Positions 34,821 to 43,200 of a DNA stretch of 48,464 nucleotides are shown here, piece after piece (position 1 is the stretch's first letter; each line of letters starts with the position of its first letter). The stretch covers positions 1 through 48,464 of the forward strand of contig JAEZCB010000091.1 in the NCBI GenBank assembly GCA_023412755.1. Direction: 5' to 3'. Made by a program: the position numbers and the translations under genes. Source of the stretch: Bacteroidota bacterium. Its GTDB lineage: Bacteria > Bacteroidota > Bacteroidia > Flavobacteriales_F > PHOS-HE28. The notes beneath the pieces are model-generated. The model was given only the letters and a program-made list of their open reading frames with translations. It did no database searches and had not been told where the DNA came from.

Positions 34821-35612
34821 ATGACACAGGATCCACGTGCCGAAGCCTTCCTGCGGCTACTAAAGATCATGGATGAATTGCGCGAGCAATGTCCGTGGGA
34901 TCGCAAGCAGACCATGGAAACACTGCGGCCTTTGACGATCGAGGAGACCTATGAACTCGGTGATGCCATTCTGCGGGATGATCTTTCCGAGGTGAAGAAG
35001 GAATTGGGCGATCTGCTCCTGCACATGGTCTTCTATGCCCGGATAGGCAAGGAGAAAGGGGCCTTCGATATCACGGATGTGCTGGATGGCATCTGCGAGA
35101 AGCTCATCCATCGGCATCCGCACATCTATGGGGATGTGAAGGTGCAGGACGAGGAAGAGGTGAAGGCGAATTGGGAAAAGATCAAACTGGCCGAAAAAGC
35201 ACGTGGCTCAGGCAAGGAGATCAGCGTTCTGGAAGGAGTGCCCCGCGGTCTGCCGTCCCTTGTGAAGGCCATACGCATTCAGGACAAGGCGCGCGGTGTG
35301 GGTTTCGATTGGGAAGACCGGGAACAAGTATGGGAGAAAGTGCATGAGGAACTGCGGGAATTGAAGCATGAAGTGGACACCGGGACGGACCGGCAGGCCG
35401 AAGAGCTGGGTGATGTGCTTTTCAGCATGGTCAATTATGCACGCTTTCTAGGAGTGGATCCGGATGAAGCCCTGGAGCGCACCAACCGGAAATTCATTGC
35501 GCGCTTCCAGCATATGGAGAAGGCCATCCGCAGCGCTGGCAGATCCATGGGGGAGATGGACCTGGAGGAAATGGATCTTTACTGGAATAAGGCCAAAGAG
35601 AGCGATCCGTGA
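34821..35612 (+). CDS. mazG: Nucleoside triphosphate pyrophosphohydrolase MazG
   Basis: A 263-residue house-cleaning enzyme that hydrolyses NTPs to NMP and pyrophosphate. Two MazG domains are visible: the first with LREQCPWDRKQTMETL and IEETYELGDAI...EVKKELGDLLLHMVFYA, the second with GFDWEDREQVWEKVHEELRELKHEV...QAEELGDVLFSMVNYA, both containing the E-x-x-E...E-x-x-D metal-binding residues. Length equals that of typical MazG. The frame opens at 34749; the ATG at 34821 (MTQDPRAEAF) sits at the usual distance from the first motif, with an ATG at 34797 as an alternative. It is divergent from the secreted hydrolase, with 83 bases between starts. Confidence 0.93.
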   Translation: MTQDPRAEAFLRLLKIMDELREQCPWDRKQTMETLRPLTIEETYELGDAILRDDLSEVKKELGDLLLHMVFYARIGKEKGAFDITDVLDGICEKLIHRHPHIYGDVKVQDEEEVKANWEKIKLAEKARGSGKEISVLEGVPRGLPSLVKAIRIQDKARGVGFDWEDREQVWEKVHEELRELKHEVDTGTDRQAEELGDVLFSMVNYARFLGVDPDEALERTNRKFIARFQHMEKAIRSAGRSMGEMDLEEMDLYWNKAKESDP

Positions 35613-35863
35613 AAGCCCGCTTGGTGATCTTCGGCGAGCTATTGGATCTATCGTTCAGGTGTGAATGATCTCCACACCCCTTGTGATCGCATGCATCCAA
35701 AGACCCCCAGTTGGCAACAGGAGGAAATTTTAGCCAAGGGACCCAAAATAGGGTAGGGTGCACGATGAACATGTATGTATGAACGTCCGATCGCTCCTGG
35801 ATGGCGACGAGTCGATAATATGATCATGATCGGCAGCGTTTTTGAGAGAGAGGGCTCAAATCA

Positions 35864-36709
35864 ATGGCTACAGGTGGTTCAATTTCCAATGGCGAGGCCA
35901 AGATGTTCCCGCTGGATCCCAATGCATCCGCAGAGGGGGCAGGTAAATGGGCAGAGCCACATCTCGCACATACACGTGTTTCTTCCTCCCATAAAGCCGA
36001 ACTGCAGCGAAAGGATGATTTCCTGAGCATGGCCAGCCATGAACTCAAGACGCCTATCACCACGTTGAAGGCCTTTCTCCAAATGGTAGGCAGTGGAGAA
36101 GGACCAGAAGTACTTGTATCCAAAGTACATCTCCGGAAAATGGTCGATCAAGTGGATCGGCTTACACGGCTCGTTTCTGATCTGTTGGAAGTATCCAAGA
36201 TCCAAAAGGGGGACATCGAATTCAGCAGGGATCCCATGGAGGTGGATCCCCTGGTGATGGAAGTGGTGGCCGATGCACGCATGCGTCATCAAACCCACCG
36301 GTTCACACTTACGGGTGCCTCGGGTTGCAGAGTGGTGGGCGATAGGGCCCGTGTTATGCAAGCATTGACGGAATTGCTCAATAATGCGGTGAAATTCTCT
36401 CCTGCGGCCGATCTCATAGAAGTGCATATCGCCTGCAGTGGGCCCTTCGTGGAGATCACTGTCAGTGACCATGGAGTCGGCATGCCAAACGCCGCACAGG
36501 AGCATATTTTCGAACGTTATTACCGCGTGCTCACCGATCCCGAGAAACCCTTCCCAGGGCTCGGGGTCGGGTTGTTCATTGTAAGTGAGATCGTCCGCCA
36601 TCATGGCGGTACCGTTTCGGTAAGCAGTGTAGCGGGGGAGGGATCTTCCTTCACAGTTGCCTTCCCTGCGGCAATGAAGATCGATCAGGATGGGAACTCA
36701 GACACATAG
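35864..36709 (+). CDS. Soluble sensor histidine kinase without a recognisable sensor domain
   Basis: A 281-residue cytoplasmic kinase. Only ~45 residues precede the dimerisation helix, where SHELKTPI carries the phospho-acceptor His59. The ATPase domain has the N box (TELLNNAVKFSP), the G1 box (DHGVGMP) and the G2 box (GLGVGLFIVSEI), all intact. With no PAS, GAF or membrane helix, it must be controlled by a partner protein or act on ATP/redox state directly. Its last 20 bases overlap the start of a response regulator, its likely partner. The 251 bases upstream contain no gene. An ATG at residue 14 (35903) is a possible alternative start. Confidence 0.88.
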   Translation: MATGGSISNGEAKMFPLDPNASAEGAGKWAEPHLAHTRVSSSHKAELQRKDDFLSMASHELKTPITTLKAFLQMVGSGEGPEVLVSKVHLRKMVDQVDRLTRLVSDLLEVSKIQKGDIEFSRDPMEVDPLVMEVVADARMRHQTHRFTLTGASGCRVVGDRARVMQALTELLNNAVKFSPAADLIEVHIACSGPFVEITVSDHGVGMPNAAQEHIFERYYRVLTDPEKPFPGLGVGLFIVSEIVRHHGGTVSVSSVAGEGSSFTVAFPAAMKIDQDGNSDT

Positions 36710-37103
36710 CAATGAGGCCATCAAGATCCTTTTGGTCGATGATGAGCCCGATCTGCTTGGCATCGTGGAACTCGTACTTGTGAAGAAAGGATTCAAGGTC
36801 ACAGCTCTGGAGGCGCCTCCCTCGGTGGATGAGCTTGTGCGCATCGACCCGGACGTGGTGTTCCTGGATCTGCTCCTCAAAGGCCAGCACGGGGTTGATA
36901 TCTGCCAACGGATAAAATCGGATCCGCGGTCGAGCCATGTTCCAGTGGTATTGGTATCCGCACATACCCGCACAGAAGTGAAGGAGGCATGCGAGGCATG
37001 CTCCGCAGATGATTTTCTTACCAAGCCGTTCGACATTCATGAGCTTGGCCGTAAGGCGGAGCTATACGGCATGCAGCACCGCCACCTGCGCGGTTCGGCC
37101 TAG
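36690..37103 (+). CDS. Single-domain response regulator
   Basis: A 137-residue CheY-like receiver without an output domain. The acidic pair is in LLVDDEPDLLG, the phospho-acceptor is Asp60 in VVFLDLLLKGQHG, and the switch residues are Ser in LVSAHTR and Lys in FLTKPFD. It would receive phosphate from the kinase whose 3' end it overlaps by 20 bases, and must pass the signal by protein contact since no DNA-binding or enzymatic domain follows. The short Ala/Cys-rich CEACSADD loop before the Lys is unusual but harmless to the fold. Confidence 0.9.
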   Translation: MGTQTHSNEAIKILLVDDEPDLLGIVELVLVKKGFKVTALEAPPSVDELVRIDPDVVFLDLLLKGQHGVDICQRIKSDPRSSHVPVVLVSAHTRTEVKEACEACSADDFLTKPFDIHELGRKAELYGMQHRHLRGSA

Positions 37104-37239
37104 ATCGGGGAGTGGCCTGCCCCCTGATCGCCCCAAACACTCCACAGCATTTAGAACTAATTCGCCGATGCGCGTGCGCCTTGCCGCGTTCCGGGGGCAT
37201 GGTATCCGCTTTGCGCTGCCTTCTTCAAAGCAGAAGGTC

Positions 37240-37785
37240 ATGGAAAGTATCGGAACCAAAGGAAAGGAATGGTCAGTAGGAACTATGGTGGCCATGCTCT
37301 TTATCGTCATGTTCGGCTTCCTCGGTCAGCACACGGTGCAGGCGCAGAATACAGCCAACCCCACAGGATGGATCATGTTCTCGGATAGTGTGGCGGAGGA
37401 ATTGGAATTGCGGCCGAGCCAATTGGAGCGATTACACGCGATAGACAGCCGATATCGGGCGGATCATAATCGGCTTGGTGAAGATCCGCGCAGCGATCCA
37501 AACTATCAAGCCCTCACAGAACGTCGCAATGCCGAGATCCAAACTGTACTCGATAGTGAACAGTACCAGGAGTGGTTGAAGATCAACGACACTGGTCACA
37601 ACAATGATCCGCACCGGGTGGAACCAGGGCCACAGAGTACTGATATGGACCGGAGGCACCCACAGGGCAACCAGATCATCAGGGATGCAAGGGGATCACC
37701 GGTGCATCAAGGTCAACAACCTGTAAAAGGTGGAAACAGCGGTAGCCAAAGCGATCTGAACAGGGGCGGACGTCAGATCCCCTGA
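37240..37785 (+). CDS. Exported Spy/CpxP-like helical protein
   Basis: A 181-residue protein with a signal peptide (hydrophobic run VGTMVAMLFIVMFGFLG, cleavage near VQAQ) and a helical region with ELRPSQLERLHAID and YQALTERRNAEIQTVLDSEQYQEW, which resembles the LTxxQ-type helices of Spy/CpxP periplasmic chaperones; the Gln-containing turn is LRPSQ here. The C-terminal 60 residues are Asn/Gln/Pro/Gly-rich and probably disordered. Periplasmic stress role is inferred from the fold only. The frame opens at 37009 inside the response regulator gene; the ATG at 37240 is the signal-peptide start. It ends 3 bases before the next gene, so the two are co-transcribed. Confidence 0.72.
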   Translation: MESIGTKGKEWSVGTMVAMLFIVMFGFLGQHTVQAQNTANPTGWIMFSDSVAEELELRPSQLERLHAIDSRYRADHNRLGEDPRSDPNYQALTERRNAEIQTVLDSEQYQEWLKINDTGHNNDPHRVEPGPQSTDMDRRHPQGNQIIRDARGSPVHQGQQPVKGGNSGSQSDLNRGGRQIP

Positions 37786-37788
37786 TCC

Positions 37789-38232
37789 ATGGATACCCGA
37801 TCCATTCTTAAGGACCTGGCGGAGTTGATCACAGATAGTCAGCGAGGCTATGGAGAAGCCGCAGCACGGATCCATGATCCACACCTGAAGGAAAAGTTGA
37901 TGTCCATTGGCAATGGCCGCGCTCCATTGCTGGAGGAATTGGGCAACGAACTGGCACTCCTCGGCGATCCCACCCCGGACGAAGGCACGATCAAAGGCGG
38001 TCTCCACCGTACCTGGATGGCCATCCGGGAGAGTCTTTCTCCCGCCGATGACGGGCAGATCCTGGATGAAGCGATAAGGGGTGAAGAATACCTGTTAAGC
38101 CAGGTGGATCGAACAATGGCCTTGGAAGGCCTACCTGCAGGCCTACAGGACTTGTTGGCCTCCCATCGAAGGCACATCACGGGTGATCTGGAAGCATTGA
38201 AGGGTTGGTATGAAAAAGAAAAGAGCAGATGA
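37789..38232 (+). CDS. DUF2383 / PA2169-family four-helix protein
   Basis: A 147-residue soluble protein with four predicted helices: ILKDLAELITDSQRGYGEAA, LKEKLMSIGNGRAPLLEELG, the GGLHRTWMAIRESL helix and LDEAIRGEEYLLSQVD with its DRTMALEGLPAGLQDLL continuation. This is the ferritin-like PA2169 (DUF2383) pattern, whose members are induced by stress in several bacteria and lack an established enzymatic role. The start is 3 bases after the Spy-like stop and the end overlaps the next ATG in an ATGA, so translation of all three is coupled. Confidence 0.8.
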   Translation: MDTRSILKDLAELITDSQRGYGEAAARIHDPHLKEKLMSIGNGRAPLLEELGNELALLGDPTPDEGTIKGGLHRTWMAIRESLSPADDGQILDEAIRGEEYLLSQVDRTMALEGLPAGLQDLLASHRRHITGDLEALKGWYEKEKSR

Positions 38233-38837
38233 TGAACCATGAATTGAATGGCCACCGTAGACCCAACGAAGGGGATCGGCTGGGTGGTACTCTGGCCGAA
38301 GGCCGACTGGCCAACAACAACGGCCCACAGGATCGGATCCGGAACGCGGGGATCAATACACCTTTGCCACCTCCTCCCATGGAACAGAGGAACAATGCCA
38401 GGGATGGTGGCCGGGCGCATATTCACTCAGCCAAAAGCGATGTGGATCGGCCAAGCGGTGTATTGAAGGGCCTCGAGGGATTGCACTTCGATCACCGTGT
38501 ATGGCTCAACGCCCTCCGCTTCTATCGTGAGGAACTTTTCATCTTCCAACGGCATCTGGAAAAATTCGTTCGCGTTTCGGCCACACCCGATATCATGGCC
38601 CATGTAGAACAGTACCAGAACAGGCTCCTGCGCCAGTGCGAAGTGATCGATGAGCTGGCCCACGAGATAAAGGAACACGACCAGCGGTTGGCCACCTACA
38701 TGTCAGATGGCTCAGCGAAAGTGGTATACAGACCTTTTGGAGTGCACAATGAACTGCGGGAGAAATATGAGATCTTCGAAAGACTCTACCACGAGTTGAA
38801 GAATGAATTCCGCCAATGGCTGGCCTACAACCGTTAG
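38229..38837 (+). CDS. Hypothetical helical protein with disordered N-terminus
   Basis: A 202-residue protein I do not recognise. The first ~75 residues are polar, Asn/Arg/Gly/Pro-rich with a short proline run (LPPPPME) and look unstructured; residues ~80-200 form a helical bundle, with long charged helices (HRVWLNALRFYREELFIFQR, VEQYQNRLLRQCEVIDELAH, NELREKYEIFERLYHELKNE). No signal peptide is present. It starts at the ATG of an ATGA overlap with the DUF2383 gene (a second ATG is 3 bases later), so it belongs to the same operon and perhaps interacts with that four-helix protein. Function unknown. Confidence 0.68.
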   Translation: MMNHELNGHRRPNEGDRLGGTLAEGRLANNNGPQDRIRNAGINTPLPPPPMEQRNNARDGGRAHIHSAKSDVDRPSGVLKGLEGLHFDHRVWLNALRFYREELFIFQRHLEKFVRVSATPDIMAHVEQYQNRLLRQCEVIDELAHEIKEHDQRLATYMSDGSAKVVYRPFGVHNELREKYEIFERLYHELKNEFRQWLAYNR

Positions 38838-38997
38838 CGCATCAACTCCAGTAGATTGGCGTGGTGGCCACGATCATGCGCGAAAGACATGTTGTCACAT
38901 GATCGGTTGTGGAAGCCAGAGGCGAAGGGGAAACTCGAAGACGGCAGTCTCCGAAACCTACGATCTTGTAGATCTTTACTTGAACGGTGTTCATCTC

Positions 38998-39028
38998 CCC
39001 GGGCGGATCCTTTTGGGTCCGCCTCGGG
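38998..39028. other. Strong hairpin in the intergenic region
   Basis: The arms CCCGGGCGGATCC (38998-39010) and GGGTCCGCCTCGGG (39015-39028) form a 13-base stem with one bulged T and a TTTT loop. It lies 161 bases past the operon's last stop and has no T-tract on either side, so it may be a processed 3' structure, a weak terminator or a small-RNA stem. Confidence 0.5.
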
Positions 39029-39222
39029 ATCCGTCCGGGCTTGAATGGATCGGAGGACATGGCTCACACAACTACTTTGACACTATAAAGATGGGGTCTT
39101 TTCCGCCACGGGCACATTACATGGTCAAAACTTATTCAACCGTACAATGTGGATGTCCACCCGCGGAGCATTGAAGCAACAGGGTCTGGTGCAAAGGGAG
39201 AACGATCCCTTACATGACATAC

Positions 39223-39230
39223 TACATTTG
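39223..39230 (+). promoter_or_regulatory. Possible Bacteroidota -7 element
   Basis: TACATTTG matches the known Bacteroidota -7 consensus TAnnTTTG exactly, 19 bases before the ATG at 39250. No TTTG -33 element was found at the usual distance, so the call is tentative. Confidence 0.3.
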
Positions 39231-39249
39231 ACGCGCGCCGGTGGTATTC

Positions 39250-40107
39250 ATGAGCAGCGCGGTAGTGAACAAGGAGCTCATAGATATCGGATCGATGGTG
39301 AAACAGGCCATCGCTGTCACCGAAAGGACCACGGAGGACCGGGTGTCGTTCGATGTACACATCCCCTTGGACACGGTACATCTGTATGGCGATCGATCCG
39401 TGCTCGCCAAAGCCTTCCAGGAACTATTCCGGAATGCGGTTTCCCATTCCCGTCCGGTGGTGCAGGTACGGGCGGTGGTGAAGGAAGGAGGAACCAGGTA
39501 CAGGATCTTCATCGGCGGTGATCCGTCTGCTGGTAACGAGCAAGAGGAGCGACCTTTGATCGCGGAGATGGAGGCCGTCCAACGCATGCTCGCATCGCAA
39601 GGGGGCGGCCTATCGAGTTTCAATACGGAAAATAAGATCATCTATGCCGTGGAGCTGCCTTTGGCGGTACTTCCGCGCGCAATTGAACGCAGCGCAGATA
39701 TGGGTGAAAGTGAAAAATGCAAGATCCTGGTAGTGGATGACAATGTGGATGGCGCTGTTACCCTCAGTGTCATCCTCAATCACCTCGGGCACAGTGTCCG
39801 GGTCACCCATGATGGAACATCGGCCATCGCAGTGGCACAGGAATTCAAGCCGGAACTCATTCTCATGGATATCGGCATGCCTGGTCTGGATGGTTACGAG
39901 ACCTGCGAACGAATGCGCAAGGAGGATTGGTCCGCAGGCAGTTACATCGTGGCGCTCACCGGTTGGGGTCAGGAAGAGGATAAGCGTAAGGCCAAACGGG
40001 CGGGCTTTGATAAACACCTGGTGAAGCCGGTGGATCGAAAGACTTTGATGGAAGTGGTCGCCAGTGCCAAACAAGGGCGCAAGGCGGAGCCCGGGGCGGA
40101 AGAGTGA
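39250..40107 (+). CDS. Degenerate kinase ATPase fused to a CheY-like receiver
   Basis: A 285-residue protein in two parts. Residues 1-150 resemble the ATP-binding half of a histidine kinase: an N-box-like segment is present (FQELFRNAVSHS), but the H box is absent, the expected D-x-G-x-G is replaced by IFIGGDPSAG, and the G2 box is lost. Residues 155-275 form a good receiver with ILVVDDNVDGA, Asp207 in LILMDIGMPGLDG, IVALTGWG and HLVKPVDR. This receiver is closely similar to that at the end of the giant kinase that follows 100 bases downstream, suggesting origin by partial duplication. The frame could begin with GTG at 39241; the ATG at 39250 is used. It probably cannot autophosphorylate. Confidence 0.78.
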   Translation: MSSAVVNKELIDIGSMVKQAIAVTERTTEDRVSFDVHIPLDTVHLYGDRSVLAKAFQELFRNAVSHSRPVVQVRAVVKEGGTRYRIFIGGDPSAGNEQEERPLIAEMEAVQRMLASQGGGLSSFNTENKIIYAVELPLAVLPRAIERSADMGESEKCKILVVDDNVDGAVTLSVILNHLGHSVRVTHDGTSAIAVAQEFKPELILMDIGMPGLDGYETCERMRKEDWSAGSYIVALTGWGQEEDKRKAKRAGFDKHLVKPVDRKTLMEVVASAKQGRKAEPGAEE

Positions 40108-40198
40108 GGTCTTGTTTATTTCACATTTTATAGTGATCCCCTGATCATTAGGGTATTTTAGCCGATCTCCGGCGGGTTGCCGATAGGACATCGCTGGT

Positions 40199-40202
40199 GG
40201 AG
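40199..40202 (+). promoter_or_regulatory. Shine-Dalgarno-like GGAG before the giant kinase
   Basis: GGAG ends 5 bases before the ATG at 40208. Such purine-rich leaders are scarce in this window, so it stands out and supports this start. Confidence 0.4.
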
Positions 40203-40207
40203 AGGAA

Positions 40208-43200
40208 ATGGATAGCAAGAAAGATCACGGCCCGGAGTTGCTCAGTTCGGCCGAGGCCGCGGAGTTGCTCAAGTGCCATCCCAATACCCTGCGTGCGCGT
40301 GTGCGCCGGGCGGAGTTGGAACCCGTATTCCCGGATGGCGGCAGGCACATGTTCTTCAAAAAGCGCGATGTACTTGCTCTCCTTGAGGCGGGCCGCCGAA
40401 AGGATCCGCAGCATTTCCCTACGCACACCGATGGCTTTCCCGTGATCGCCATCGGCACATGTGCGAAGGGTGTGGAAGGACTGGAGCGCATGATGCGGCA
40501 CCTGGAAAGTGATCTCGGCAGCGCGTATATCGTGGTGAGCGATCCTGCATCGGGAGATGCTTCCGCTATTTTGAAGAGCATCCAGCAAGGATGCACGCTA
40601 CCAGTGGAAGTGGTTTCAGATGGGCTTAGGCTGGAGGCGGACAAGGTCTACGTGGCGCCACCGCGCGCCCTTATCTCTTTGGATCAAAGGGTATTCAAGG
40701 TATCGGAACTGCGCACCAGGGATCGAATGCATGGGCCGGTGGACCACATGTTCACGGAGTTGGCACGTGTGTTCCAGAACAAAGCCATAGCCGTGCTGTT
40801 GTTGACCCACCAGGAGGATGGTGTGCAGGGCGCAAGGGAGGTGCGCAGTGAAGGGGGGGTGGTCATCGCCGATGAGACCATTTTCCTGAATGGACATCCC
40901 ATTCGGGATACCAACATCGTGGACCTTATCCTTCCTGCTGAACGCATCGGCAGCGGATTGAGTGGACTGCACCGGCATTTCTTCGAAACATCAGGCAGTC
41001 TCGGATCGCGCGGCGAGGACGATCTGCAGAAGATCCTGATCCTGATCCACCAGCGAAAGGGTGTGGATCTTACGCAGTACAAACCGGCCACCATCCACCG
41101 GCGCATACTTCGGCGCATGGCGTTGGGCCATATCAGCAAACCATCAGAGTATTACAAGCTGCTCAAGGAGAATACCAGTGAACTGGATGCGCTGTACAAC
41201 GATCTGCTGATCAATGTCACCACCTTCTTCCGTGATCCGCAGGTCTTCAGAGCGCTGGCACGCAAAGTCTTGCCTGCCCTCATGCGGGACCGGCCGATAA
41301 ATGATCCCATACGCATCTGGGTTCCGGGATGCTCAGGTGGTGAAGAGGTTGTGTCCATCGCCATCACCATATTGGAGTTCCTTGGTGATCGTGCGCTCAC
41401 CACACCCGTGCAGATCTTCGCAACGGATCTTAACGAACATGCGATAGAACGGGCACGGCTGGGGATCTACAAGCAACATGCTGTGCGGTCCCTCTCTTCC
41501 AGAAGGCTGAAGCATTTCTTCACGGAAATAGATGGGCATTACCAGGTGGTGAAGACGATAAGGGACATGTGTGTCTTCGCCCGCCATGATCTCATCAAGG
41601 ATCCGCCTTTCTCGAATCTGGATCTCATCAGCTGCCAGAATCTGCTGATCTATCTGGAAACGCCTGCGCAGGCCAAGATCATGCGCGGCTTCCACTATGG
41701 CCTGAAACAGCATGGTTTCCTCATTTTGGGCAGAAGTGAAACACCATCGGCCGGTGGAGATCTATTCCTTCAACCCGATCGGCGATACAAGGTCTATCAA
41801 GGGAAAGGAAATACCCGCAGACGGTTGGGCGTCGAGTTGTTCGCACAACCCGCACAGGGGGGCGATCATTCACCGGTGCCACCGATCCGTTTGGAAAGAA
41901 GGCCGGCGAGCAAGGATGCGGACATCGATCGGGAAGTGGATCGCATCCTCATAACACGCTTCACGCCGCCATCCGTTGTGGTGGATGCTGAAGGCCAGAT
42001 CGTGCGGTTCCACGGCAATACCACCCGCTTTTTGGAACATGGTTCCGGAAAGCCCACCCTGGATCTGCTCCGGCTTATCCGTAGCGATCTGGTGTTCGAA
42101 ATGCGCACCCTGTTGCGCCGTGCTCGCAAGGAACGCACGGCCGTGGTGCGCAAAGGGATCCCATCTGCCAGCGGTGGCACCATCTGCGAAATGGACCTGG
42201 AAGTGATCCCCTTCGGCACGGAACAGGAACCCCATTTCATGGTGGTCTTCCGCGAGCACCAGTTGGAGAGAACGGAAGGAGCTGGTGATGATGCGCGCTC
42301 CAGGGATCGCAAAGACCGGCGTATCCATCTACTGGAGCAGGAACTTCAGGACATGCGTGAGCAGATGCGCCTGATCTCCCAGGAATTCGAGTCGGTCACA
42401 AGTGAGTTGCAATCCGCGAACGAGGAGGTCGTATCCTCCAATGAGGAACTGCAGAGCATCAACGAGGAGTTGGAGACCTCGAAGGAAGAGTTGCAAAGCA
42501 TCAACGAGGAATTCGCCACCATCAACGAAGAATTGCAACAACGCAACGATGCGTTGCGCGAAAGCGAGGAACGGCTGCGCCTATCCGTGCAGACCGGGCG
42601 TATGGGCATTTGGGATTGGGAAATAGAGAAGGATAAGATCACCTGGTCGGACACGCTCTACGCCATACATGGCATGGAGAAGGGAGAAGGGTCCATGGAT
42701 CTGGCGGCATTCCTGCGGTTCATTCATCCGGAAGATCATGGCATGCTGCGTACAGCCATAGACAACGCGGTCAACGAAGGTGCACCCTTTGAAGTGGAAT
42801 TCCGTGCCGTAAGGCCCGGAGGTGAAGTACGGTGGCTGTTCAGCAACGCCACGGTGGTGCGTGAAGAAGGTGTCGCAATAAGGATCCTGGGAGCCACGGT
42901 GGATGTTACCGAAAGGAAACAGACGGAACTGCAACTGCGGGAACGTACCAGAACCTTGGAGATCCTCAATGAGGTGGGAGAGGACCTGGTGGGCGATAGG
43001 GATCTCAACAGCATAGTGCAGGCCGTGACGGACGCGGGCCGCAGCATCAGCGGTGCTGAGTTCGGTGCTTTCTTCTTCAACGTGAAGGACGATGAAGGCG
43101 GCTCGTACATGCTCTACACCCTTTCAGGTCTGCCAAGGGAAGCTTTCGCTAACTTCCCCATGCCGCGCAACACGGAGATCTTCGCTCCCACCTTCAGTGG

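Larger units (their letters stand above)
38838..39249. other. 412-base gene-free region before the receiver-fusion gene
   Basis: No frame with protein-like composition spans this stretch; small frames on either strand show no family motif. It contains the strong hairpin at 38998-39028 and, near its right end, the sequence TACATTTG at 39223-39230. Confidence 0.55.

Noticed and set aside
38842..39060. Minus-strand small frames in the 412-base gap
   Set aside because: No motif, and they run through the hairpin at 38998-39028.
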